DNA of 64,000 bases from Diprion similis (Eukaryota > Arthropoda > Insecta > Hymenoptera > Diprionidae). Of this stretch, positions 15,601-26,480 are shown one piece after another. The position numbers and the translations under genes are program-made. Under the pieces are notes generated by a model that was not told the DNA's origin, ran no database searches, and saw only the letters and a program-made list of their open reading frames with translations. The DNA lies in assembly GCF_021155765.1 (NCBI RefSeq), contig NC_060112.1, forward strand, positions 18,228,001 through 18,292,000. Direction: 5' to 3'. Positions within the stretch are counted from its first letter, which is position 1; the number at the start of each line of letters is the position of its first letter.

Positions 15601-15647
15601 AAGCGAGAGTATTCACGCTGTCAGCTGGGCACTTCACGGTTCTTAAG
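15601..15647 (+). other. Probable 5' non-coding exon of ferritin light chain
   Basis: A consensus donor TTAAG|GTACGT at 15647/15648 would join to the acceptor TTTTCAG at 16573, just five bases before the light-chain ATG. This segment has no CAGUGN loop, so I see no IRE on the light chain. The 5' boundary is a guess. Confidence 0.5.
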
Positions 15648-16248
15648 GTACGTTCTATTCTTGTCATTTCGAATTGTTCTGTACCGTCCAATTCGTCATT
15701 TGTCGGCTTCGAGTATTACGTTGCTTAAAAAAAAAATTGTGCACTTTTAATCAACATAATCGCCCCTCCGTCCATACTCCGCAGTAGAATATTCCTACGT
15801 ACGCATGTATACTTCAGTTCGTGACGTATCGCAAATACTTCAGGGGCGTCACAAGTCGCTTTTAAATCGTAGTTCATATTCTATTGGCAGTTTCTTCTTG
15901 GCATTTGAATACTTCGTCTTCTTCCCTAACAAAGACAGTTTCTAATAGCATTTGAATGAACATCAACTTGGCTACATTTCTTTTATTAGAATTATAATTT
16001 TTTTTTTAAATCTCGATTTTAATTTTACCTAAAAGTCTAAAAGTTTCGCAGTTCTGTGTTCAAAGCAAAAGTGAGGTCCTTATGCATTTGTATATACATC
16101 TGCATAACAAACTTATTGTTCGATAATAAGTGAAAAACCAATAGACGAATTTAACAATAAGTCTAATCTATAATAATAGAATGATTGTTTCATATGTCGT
16201 ATGAGCATTTCTCTAGGGTCTCACACACGTACTTATGTATTGACAAGC

Positions 16249-16272
16249 TTATATATATGAATATATATATAT
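16249..16272 (+). repeat. AT dinucleotide repeat
   Basis: Two (AT)n runs are separated by GA, in the 5' intron of the ferritin light chain. Confidence 0.8.
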
Positions 16273-16578
16273 TGTTTACGACACAATTGTGATACTGGTT
16301 TTAAATAAGGCTTAAAGATGAGTTGTGGGCTACTGGTTTAACTTCACTTAACTTAAAACTGATTAAAATATCAGCAAAATTGGCTGGACCATCTGTCGAG
16401 TTATAGGACAAAATAAATCTTTAATTTTTGTCAGAAATTTTTACTTCCCCAAAAAACTAGAATAGTGGAAAGTTTTAGGATTGAAGCTTTTAGCCTAATC
16501 GGTTTTTCTTCCTTATTTTGTAAACAGTAACATTTTGGTGCTGAGATTAACATTTTATTGTTCTACTTTTCAGCCAAC

Positions 16579-17543
16579 ATGAAGGTTTTCGTGGTTCTTT
16601 CCACCTTGATGGTGGCTGCTTCAGCAACTTATTGTTACAAAAATGTCAATGAGATTTGTGACCAAAGTCATTACAAAAGTAACGTTACTCTTTTATAATA
16701 ACTTTTATTGAAACTAACTTCGTACAGAGATATAAATGTCAGCTACTACAATGAATATTTGACAGTTGTGGTAAAGAAAGAAAAAAAATCAATGAGCTGA
16801 AACTCGATTTGCACCATAATAAATATTTTTCATATTTTGTGTTATGTTATTTGCAGGTGATGTTCCATTGGAAAATTGTAATGCCACATATGGACACTTT
16901 GACAAAATACGTGTCAAGCTCGAACAATATGCCAATGCTCAGATTGAGGCGAGTTTCAAATACTTGCTGATGTCAAGTTACTTTGGGAATTTCATGAGTA
17001 ATCGTGATGGATTCAAAGGTTTCTACAGAAAATTGTCTGACGAAGCATGGGATGACGCAAAAGATTTAATCAAATTTATCACTCAGCGTGGTGGAACTAT
17101 GAACTTTAATAATGAAGCAAAGTTCTGGAGCAAAGATAACGAAAAGGTAAGCGAATTTTTCTCACCAAACTGATATTATTATTTTATTTTAATAACTGTT
17201 ATCCAAGTTGCTATAATCTTGCAAACTTTATTGTGCATATTTACGTTTTTAATAGGTTTTGCAGATTAAAGACAATCTGGCCGAATTTGACAGTATGAGT
17301 AATGTTTTGGACAACTACAAGAAGTTGGCAGACGAAGCCTTGAAAATACATGCAGAAACTGCAAAGCATACTGAGGTAGATGGATCCGTTGCTCACTATT
17401 TTGAAGAAAGATTCTTCAGCCGGCAAGCAAAAACTGTGCACACCTTGGCTGGTTATGTTAATGATCTCAAGCGATTCTTTTCGGATCCCGATGCATCTCT
17501 TGCAGTATTCCTTTTCGATGAATATTTGCAGAAATCCATGTAA
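16579..17543 (+). CDS. Fer2LCH: Secreted ferritin light-chain subunit, 3 coding exons
   Basis: This is the structural partner of the heavy chain in secreted insect ferritin; the light chain supports iron nucleation and shell assembly rather than oxidation. Coding exons are 16579-16678, 16857-17146 and 17256-17543, about 225 residues. A signal peptide MKVFVVLSTLMVAASA is followed by a Cys-containing N-terminus and the four-helix ferritin fold (ANAQIEASFKYLLMSSYFGN, then helix B and RGG). Ferroxidase ligands are lost: the heavy-chain EERDH is replaced by EAWDD, so the E62 and H65 equivalents are A and D. The acceptor of the last exon could instead be 17264, which would drop three residues (VLQ) in frame. 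It is divergent from the heavy chain and shares its promoter region. Confidence 0.95.
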
Positions 17544-18661
17544 ATTTTTCCCAAGTTATAATGTTGTCAATTTATTTTATCATCATAATGTATAGACGGT
17601 GATGATGACCATACAGATTAGTTTTTGTTTTTCATTCCCTGTTCTCTGTAATATAGACTAAACAGTTTGCTATTATCATTACATTGATTTCAGTGAATTT
17701 TAGTTAACACAGTAACTAGGGTAACTAGCCATGTGAAACTACATTTACACTACATACTTGTAAAAGGTACCAATGAAATGAAATAAAATTTTGTAGCGTA
17801 ACTAGTGTAAAAAATTTTCATCTCCACCACATGTTCAGAATCAGAGATTCCAATTCCAAATCAAATCGGACGAATTTGTGATTCAGTTTTCAATGCAGAC
17901 GAACTTCGGACGGAGGCAGATTAATTTCGTACTTATTTACAATGCAGATGAAATCGGATAAATTTCCTGTCCGAAATCTATGCGAAATTTTAATCAGGGA
18001 AGACTATCAGCAGCTTATTGAAAAGCAGAGTAACTGCAGTGACGATACAATATATGGCACGGATGCGGCCAATGAAACTGATATAAATCAGTAGCAACCT
18101 TATTCATTGTAATTCCTACATCTTTACTATTTTCACATTCACTAATAGCTGTTTGCAAAGAAACACGCAATATTTTGCCACATGCAACAGCACACGTGAT
18201 TGCAAAAATTATAATGGTATGAAAAAATCTGCAAATTTTACCAATTAGTTAAAGTAAAATACGCAGTATTCGAATTTTTGTGAAATTATAACGACGTGGG
18301 TTACGATTTCGTGGAATTAAATTTGTCCTTACGGACACCACGCATGACGCAAGATATATCACAGCTCGCCGAAATATGGGAGGGGGATTACCTAACAGCT
18401 TGTGTAACATTAAATTCCCTAGATGAATTTGTTCCAATTTTTACAAGTATCTATTGACTCTGCATTGGTGTACAATCGACGTACTTTTGAACGACAAAAA
18501 CTTCCTGGTGTTCATGCTGAACGTAACCTAGCAATTCTGGCGAACTAATGAAAATTCGGTTTTATGCAACGATGCTCGAATTTAACGTCGTAACCTCACT
18601 TCTTCATTTGCTGTATGATTAAATTTAAAAAAGCAGAAATTACATTCAACTGTTTGTTGGG
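17544..18661. other. 3' end of ferritin light chain and upstream region of LRRC40-like gene
   Basis: AATAAA at 17782-17787 probably ends the light-chain mRNA. Around 17860-17990 a short diverged duplication contains AATGCAGA-GAA and AATCGGA-AATTT twice. No coding sequence recognised. Confidence 0.5.
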
Positions 18662-21600
18662 ATGAATTCTACTGGTAGAAGTAGGTCTAATTACCGGGCA
18701 TTGTTCAAAAATCGAACACAAAAAGATGATGATGCCGAATTATCCGAGAGTGATATAATTTCAGCCAGAACGAGTGGTCAATTGAATTTGTCAGCGAAGG
18801 GATTATCTTCCGGTAATTCATTAAAAGATTTTGGAGTTTACCAATTATTCCTGATTTTTTTGCGGCCTGGTTAATTCTAAAATAGATTTATAAGTAAATG
18901 ATGCAAAAAACTTTTTATTTATTTTTCCCTATTTCCTTGTTAGTAAAGAAACATGCCGTCAAACACTTGATGCTGTTGATATTTGTACAGCAAAGTGACA
19001 GCATTTGACCATGCTGGTATTATGCAAAAACCACACACCCTTCATATAAACAGGTCTTGTGCCAGTATAAAGTAACATTTCACTTATTTTATAACCGTCT
19101 AAAAGCGATAGACTTTGACAGAGTGGTTTGGACTCTATGTGTGTATTACGGTTTCTGGTAGAGATAGAGTACGATGATTCGTAAAAACTCCAGTCACTGT
19201 ATAACGGAGGCTGACTTAGTGTGGCTTCAGTATGAATTTTATGCTGTCATCTTCTCGAGCAAATATCCATAGCTTTGTATTCAGTCTCATTAAAACTCAA
19301 AAGTTTAAGAAAAAAGACCCAAGTTCTTTATGTAAAGAAAATTGTTAAATGCGCTGCAAAACTAACATCACAATTTCTTTATAATTATACTTGTTTGATC
19401 TGACGTTAAATCAGTGGATTATTTAATCGTTTTAATTGCAGTGCCGGCAAGAGTATGGCGTATAAACGAACTGACAAACGAAGAATTAAAAAAGTTGGAT
19501 ATGACACTAGATTTTGACGAAGGAAAGGAGCGATGGTGGGAACATGAGGCATTGAAAATTTTGAAATTGAGTTCAAACAGCTTGACGGAACTTGACTCAC
19601 GAGTGCAGTACCTGTCAGAGCTCAACGTCTTGGATGTATGTTGGATATAATAAATATGCAAATACATTTCTTCACAGTATTATAACTTTTTCATTAGTAA
19701 ATTCAATTCAGATCTATTTATAAATGGTATTCAGGGTAATACAATTTATTGAATTTTTTAAGACAATGGACTTTTTATTTTTTCAGTTGCATGATAACAT
19801 TATTGAAGTTTTGCCGCTTGAAATTGGATATTTGAATAAATTGAGAAATTTGAATTTGGCTTCGAACAAAATACAGACTCTACCATCGAGCTTCTATAAG
19901 TTGTGTGAGCTCCGTTTCTTGGATGTTGGGAATAATGTATTGAAAGAACTTGATCCAGGCATTGGAGATCTAGTTATGTTGGAACATCTGGTATATGATT
20001 TTTAACATTTTTGTGGCTGGGAAGTTGTCTAGAATTACTATCTCTTGTCTATGGCTAACTGTATTTATTCAGAATCTATCGTGTAACAACTTAACAACCT
20101 TACCTGTTGGAATGGGGTACCTGGTACGTTTGGTCACTCTCGATTTAAGTCACAATATGCTCAAAGAGTTGCCTCCAGATATTATGAGTATGAGAGGTGT
20201 GTTTAAAATTTATGTTGTAAATCTGTTTTTTCTTGCCATGTTACGTTGCACCATCAGCTGATTATATAGATGTTACATTGCATGGTTTGGGTTCACTGTT
20301 TTCCTACAGTAAATCACTAGGTCAAAAAATCGTCGCTTAATTCGCTCAATCATAAATTTCATACATACCTCAAGCATGTGACAATAGGATGTAACATTTT
20401 CGCAATCATTTCAGTAGAAAGATAATCTTCCCGCACGATTTTCTCAAATAATAGTATATACTTGAAATAGTTGTACACGTGCCAAAATTGATTCTGAGCA
20501 GCTAATTTCCGCATGTGTACAAGTATTTTATCATTCGATCAAAAGCTGGTTGCATAATAAACATTTTTTTATGTAATATTTAATTTCTCTTTGATTTAGC
20601 AGTAACAAGAGAGCCTTAATAAATCATAAAACTTGTGCAGAAGTAGAATTGACAACTTTTTATATCGTAACAAATTTTTGGTGTTATTGCATGTCCAGAC
20701 ATGTAATGTGTCATTAAAAATAATTTGTGGGGCGCTCCACGTCATCCGAGCAATGTCTTTCATACAATGATACAACGCTTTATTGAAAAAACAAGTAACT
20801 CGGATGACAGGGAAACCTATGTTTTTGATTCGTCGAATATCATTCTATCAGGCATATATAGTGTAGGCAACAAAAGGGAGAGACGGAGAGTTTATATGAT
20901 ACCGATCACTTATTCTGTGACATAAATATATTTTTGGATGTACATACAGCACTGAAGAAGTTGGATGTAAGTGTTAATCAATTGGAAACTGTTCCGCCTA
21001 TGGGTGAACTTCGCAGAATTGAAGTTCTTATGCTGCATACAAACAATCTCAGTACTTCACCAGATACAAATGGTTGCACGGCCTTGCGTGAACTCCATTT
21101 GGGTAATAACAAAATAAGTGTAAGTTCCTTCTTCTGAATACTCTCCTTGTCTCATTTTTCAATTACAACTCGTTTTCGTATATATGTTTAATAAATGTTG
21201 ATAAGTTCTGTTAGTGTGTCAAAGAGGTTTGATTTCGTTATTGAAAGTTAACCCTTTTCAGGAGATTGATGTGTTGAGTTTGGAAAGCATGGGGCATCTG
21301 AAAACACTCATTCTAGGAAACAACAAGATTGAAATGATCCCCGAAGAAATCGTGCAGCTGTGCAATCTGGAACGACTAGATTTGTCCAATAACAACATTG
21401 TTAAGTATGGTTTTAACTTCTAAAGTCATACTGATTACTCAGTAGTTATGGAATTACAGTGAAGAATTTCTCATTCATATTTGTTGAGTCGTGAGGTCAC
21501 AACTATACATAGGGTTACTTGCAGCATCCCTAGTTGCATATGTTTTATGCCCAATCTTCAAACATTGCTGATTGATGGGAATAACATTCGCAATATTAGA

Positions 21601-22698
21601 CGTGACGTGATTCAATGCGGAACCTCTAGGGTTTTGCGTTATCTCAGGGAAAGTATGAGCGTTCAAGACCTGGGATCTAATATGATGTATTTGCCTTTTT
21701 CCAAAACTCCTGGTCAATTACCAGACAAGTTAGTATATTACTACTATTATTGAATGCTTCATGATACGTAGAATATTATGAAAATTTATCTGCCTTCCAG
21801 GTATGCTTTGAAAAATGGAAAATCCTTAAGTTTGGCCAATCAAAATCTGGGTGAGATACCAGATTCGATAGCACAAGATGCATTTGAAGCTGAAGTAACG
21901 AGCATTGATTTAAGTAAAAATCAGTTCAAAGAATTCCCAGAGAGTTTATTCATAGTAACAACTGTTAAGGAACTAAAAGTAGCGTGTAATCGCTTGCAGT
22001 ATTTGCCCGACTCAGTTGGAGATAAGTTCAAGCACTTACAATTCATGGATATCAGTAATAATCAACTTTCTTCACTACCCGACAGTATCGCTATGCTAAT
22101 TTGTTTGAGAGAAATCAATATAGCTTACAATAGGTATTACCATGATTTACCATATTGTCATTAATTTCTGTATTCAGCATGTTGTTTTCTTCAATCTTTC
22201 AAAATGAATTCTCTTATAAAGTTTACTGTGATAAAATATCAAGATATTAGGTTCGTCATATATAAATGTCATAGAATTATGCAAAAAGCTAATCAATCCA
22301 AATATATCAGGTTTGTCAATATTCCGGAGTGCATTTACGATGTTCCTGGATTAGAAATATTAATAGCCAACAATAACAAGATTGAGAAAATCGACGTCAT
22401 GTATTTAAGCAAACTCAAAAGATTGGCGAACCTCGATCTTTCCAATAACAATATTGGAAATGTTCCACCGGAACTTGGAAATCTTAAGCAGCTAAAGTAA
22501 GTCGTTATGTTGATGCATTCAATGAATTCATTTACACTGTTGCATGCATCTTAAAGAAATTCATAATATCAAATATTTCAAACAATGTACAGATATTTGG
22601 CATTATCTGGAAATTGCTTCAAGCAACCTCGACATACGACGATCTCAAAAAGCACAGAAGAAATCCTTGCTTACCTTCGAGATCGAATTTCTACTTAA
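18662..22698 (+). CDS. LRRC40-type leucine-rich repeat protein, 10 exons
   Basis: This is a protein built of many leucine-rich repeats, orthologous by architecture to LRRC40, whose function is poorly known. Exons are 18662-18812, 19442-19635, 19787-19990, 20073-20196, 20950-21119, 21262-21404, 21525-21728, 21801-22133, 22311-22496 and 22593-22698. All phases close, giving 604 residues (human LRRC40 has 602). N-terminal SGQLNLSAKGLSSVP and RVWRIN, then ERWWEHEALKILKLSSN, match the family opening. Repeats of the form LxxLxLxxNxLxxLP run through the protein, interrupted by the VLRYLRE insert region near the middle. The end EILAYLRDRIST matches the LRRC40 C-terminus. No signal peptide or membrane segment, so it is probably cytosolic or nuclear. 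Confidence 0.93.
20197..20949 (+). other. Intron 4 of the LRRC40-like gene with a short inverted repeat
   Basis: This is the longest internal intron after exon 2. It contains a perfect 10-base inverted repeat, GTCATCCGAG at 20741-20750 and its complement at 20799-20808, with a 48-base spacer. No coding content recognised. Confidence 0.5.
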
Positions 22699-25440
22699 CG
22701 TTATTTTAATGTTATAGTGTTATATTCAATAGTATTTATAATTTAGATAAGTTGGTAGTTGTAATCACGATCGAGGCGCACTATTTTTATACAAATTGTG
22801 TTGATCACGGTCAGCTTGCTTGCGTGATAATAAGCCATTCTTGCAGTGCGGAATAATGTTAAGTGTGAATTTGTTGACAAAATTGTTCTTCAAACTCTGT
22901 TCGGTTTTTACAAATTTTCATCTATGAAATTTATCTGCATATTTTTCTATTTCATATTATCAATAGTGGAGAAACGTCAAAAAAGAATTGCAGCTTATTA
23001 AATTTGATGCCAAAAATTTAGTACAAACGGTTTTTCAAAGATAGAACTTACAATTGAGAAACTCTATTCGAACATTTACCTAATGCTAACTTAACTGATT
23101 TTTCGATTCTTTATCAATCGAAAGAATTAAAGGAGGGAAGGTAGGTTTTGTAACTCAACGCTACAGAATCTAAACAAAAAAAAAAATAGTGAATTATGTA
23201 AAATAGTGCTAACATTACTCTAGTTCCATGCCAACTTGTACGTATGAGGCTGATTGTAATCAAATGAACCATGTAATCAAAATTGGGGAGAACGGTTAAA
23301 GAAAGTGAATCAAGTACGTTTGAACCATAGCTTATACTCGCTTTTTCAGTTGTACTCGAAAACTGGCAAAATCGTGTTTTTCACGAATTAGGCAGCTGCA
23401 ATGAGATGTACGATATTTAATTGTGTTGTTGATAGCGTCACTGATACTCGCTTTTTCAACGTAGTCACTAGTAATTACTTCTTTAGAACTCCGTGAAAAC
23501 TTGGGTTGTAAATGAATGTAGCAATAATAATGTCAGTTTTAATTTATAATAAACTTATAGATATGCCAAGAATCAATAAATTACTGTAATTGGTTTTTGT
23601 AGAAATCAAACACGATCGCTGTGAGCACGATATTATACGTAGATATTATTATACTGTTTGAGTTGACGTCTCGAGTAGGGATCTTTACCGATGAAAATGT
23701 ACTGTCCAAAGCCTAAATGAATGTATTTTATATAATTCTACTTGTTGTTTTTTTTTTTGGGTGTTTCACTCAGCATCCAGATGTATACCTGTTAATGTAT
23801 CCGAGTTCAATCACTGGCATTGATTTCTTTACCCATTTTTTGAGCAGCATTCCAAATGAGAATTCAGAAGCACTTTGCGAATGATGGAGCCGAGGTGTAT
23901 AATATTTACTGAGTACAAACTACAAATGCTACAAATTCACGTGGTGCAAGAATGAAAAGTGTTGCTATTACTTGAAAAAATATCTTGCTATCTAAATATT
24001 CGTAGGTGTAATATGTTTATCAGACATATTTTGTTCATTGAATTTTTGATATCAAGAGTCAGAATTAACCAAATGTCACGATGCAACGATCGGTTTGGAT
24101 GATACCTTTTATTGTGTGAAAGAATAAAATAGAAATTGAAAGTAAGAAGTGAGCAGAAAGAATCCTTTTACTCACTTCTTACTCATCCCACATTCTCAAC
24201 TGACCGGTACTTTACGTAATTAAACGAATTATACTAGCCTCAGCAATAAGCAGAATAAATTCGAAATTATTAATTTATTCAATCTACAAACTGGCTACAG
24301 TTTATTAAAATACAAAATGGATCAAGGAATCGAAATGATCGTAAATTAGCTAAATTACCTGGCTTTTGGTGTGCAGCCGAACGAGGCGAGCCGTATCAGT
24401 AGAACATTCCGTTGTATGGTCAGCCACCAACTACTGGTAAAACGACTCTAACTTGTGAAAGCAGAGCAGGGGGCGAAAGCTGGTAAGGTGTGGTCTTTCT
24501 GGTTAGTTAAAAATAATTTGTTTGAGTACTTTTTATTTCCAGTAGTAGGGAATTGCGTGCTATTTCGTAGTTAGTTCAAAAATTAAAACAGTGGGAGCAA
24601 AAAGAAAGCAAATGTCAGAAGCCAACGAATTCTTCGGCGGAACAGATCTTGACAGGTTTAATCTGCCAAATCTATATGCAGTACTGTAAGGAATAACAAT
24701 ATCCAGTAAAACTTTGAAAACTGGATTTTTTTTACAGCAAATAAAAAACTGTTGAGAAAAATTGTTCTGTAACACTCGATGCCTTAGAACTACTTGATGC
24801 AATTGCTACACCAAATTTTCCACCAGGAAGCTTCCTGAGGTGTTTCACAACGTTCCGATGATTCTTAATCAGCCGAGTAATCAGGCCATTTACAATGCTT
24901 TTTGGACATTTGAAGGCAATCTTCTCTCCGACATGCTATATACTTAATTGGTGCTCTCGTTTATTTTTATATTGATATTTTTGATTAATATTTTGGTAGA
25001 TATTTGAATCTACCAGTTTATACATATATTTACTTTTCGTGATGATACAGGTGATTCGACGAAGTCTTCGAAAGTCGATTTTCGTCAATGTTCATGGACT
25101 GTAACTTTGACACGGTTTGAGCAAGAGCAATTTCATTGGAGACGTTTTCCAAGGAGCATTAAATTATATGAAAAGTGTCGAAAGAAGGATTCTCGTATCT
25201 ACGAATTTGGCTAAGTGGGCATCATTTCAAAAGAAAGTAATTATTTTCTCATGCTTTTCAAATGCGAAAAATTAAATGCCCGAAACATCCTTTAAAAATT
25301 CGAAACCGTGTTTTCCTCGTGGAAGGATTTCTTTCTTAACATATACAAAAAGATTTCCATGCAGCAGTGGAAGAAAATTGTTGCTTCCAAAAGAAACACT
25401 CTAATGTACATATATTTATACCCTTGCTTGTCACCGTTGC
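22699..25440. other. Intergenic after LRRC40-like gene
   Basis: The first canonical AATAAA is at 23548-23553, with another at about 23574. A 15-base direct repeat (ATACTCGCTTTTTCA) occurs near 23334 and 23444. Around 24590-24960 short protein-like runs are broken by stops and could be a decayed element. I recognise no gene. Confidence 0.4.
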
Positions 25441-25479
25441 TTTGGTGCTCTAAGAATTCGATTCGAATCCTATATTTCA

Positions 25480-25645
25480 TGTGAATTTTAATTACCCAAA
25501 TGATTTTGGGTATTCGAATAATGACGGGTATCCGAATAATTTCTAGTATCCAGGAAATTTTGGATATCCGGATACCCAGATTTGAAGTGTCGGATTGGAT
25601 TATCTGGATATCCGGATAGATTAAAGTATCCGGATAATCCGGTTC
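25480..25645. repeat. Degenerate ATCCGGATA-type repeat
   Basis: The stretch is built of variants of GG(G)TATCCGAATAAT and its complement, with repeated TATCCGGATA palindromes. Read on the - strand it stays open and gives an Ile/Pro/Arg-rich repeated peptide, which I regard as a by-product of the repeat. Confidence 0.65.
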
Positions 25646-25959
25646 CAAGTTCCAGCACTACCTACAACATTTCAGTTTACGATAGAGCTAATTCTTTTTA
25701 GATAGTACAGTATATCAGCAAAGATGCAATAAGAGCCCGTCATACTGAGTAGCTACACAGCTCAATACTCCTCTGATTTTAGGTATCGAGCGATTTTTTT
25801 CTGCTCTGAGGAGACTCATACAGTTTATACAGTTCGTTTTACAGCTCAATTACTAATTGTTAACTCAAGTATTTTATCGATTTTCTCGTCGAGCTATCCG
25901 AAGAGCATAATTCCTTCTGATTTTCTAAGGGGTCCTAATTAGTAGAAAGCGATAATGGT

Positions 25960-26480
25960 AACATTTTCTCTCACGCAAGTGCAAAACAGGGAGGAAAACT
26001 CCCCGCACAACGAATGCGCTCATCGAAGTGACATAAATCGCGAGAGCGGGATCGAAAGCACGGAGCTCAAAAGTCTAAAATATGCTGATCAATCGTAAAA
26101 ATGTCCACCCTACGTATCCGTCGGTCAGAGCTTCCGGTTTTAAACAAGCATCCTGCACCCACGCCGGCGGATTCCTCGCGCGGCAGCGCAGACGCGTGGA
26201 TTATAGATTTTCCCGTGGCCGGGTCTGGCTCTCCTCCAATGGACAGGACTCTTTCGACGACTTCCAAGGGTTGATAATGGGAAGTCGCGAGGGTGCGCGT
26301 AAAGCGCCGGCGGTGCAGTCGACGTTTCTCTTTCCGAGGCGAAGCGCGGGACCCGGTGAGGTGATCTTTGTGCTCGGTGAGTGAGTCTTGCGCGTTCATC
26401 CTTGGACCGAAGCACGCCAATTCAGAAATTCGAAATCCATTCACTGAAACCCCATTCTCGCCTGGTCCAATTTCCCCGTC
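25960..26480. promoter_or_regulatory. CpG-rich, promoter-like stretch with a donor site
   Basis: GC and CpG content rise sharply against AT-rich flanks, and several frames on both strands are open only because stops are rare. A good donor, GCTCG|GTGAGT, lies at about 26375/26376 on the + strand. It could be a distal first exon of the fucosyltransferase gene 12 kb away, or an unrelated transcript. I recognise no protein. Confidence 0.35.
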
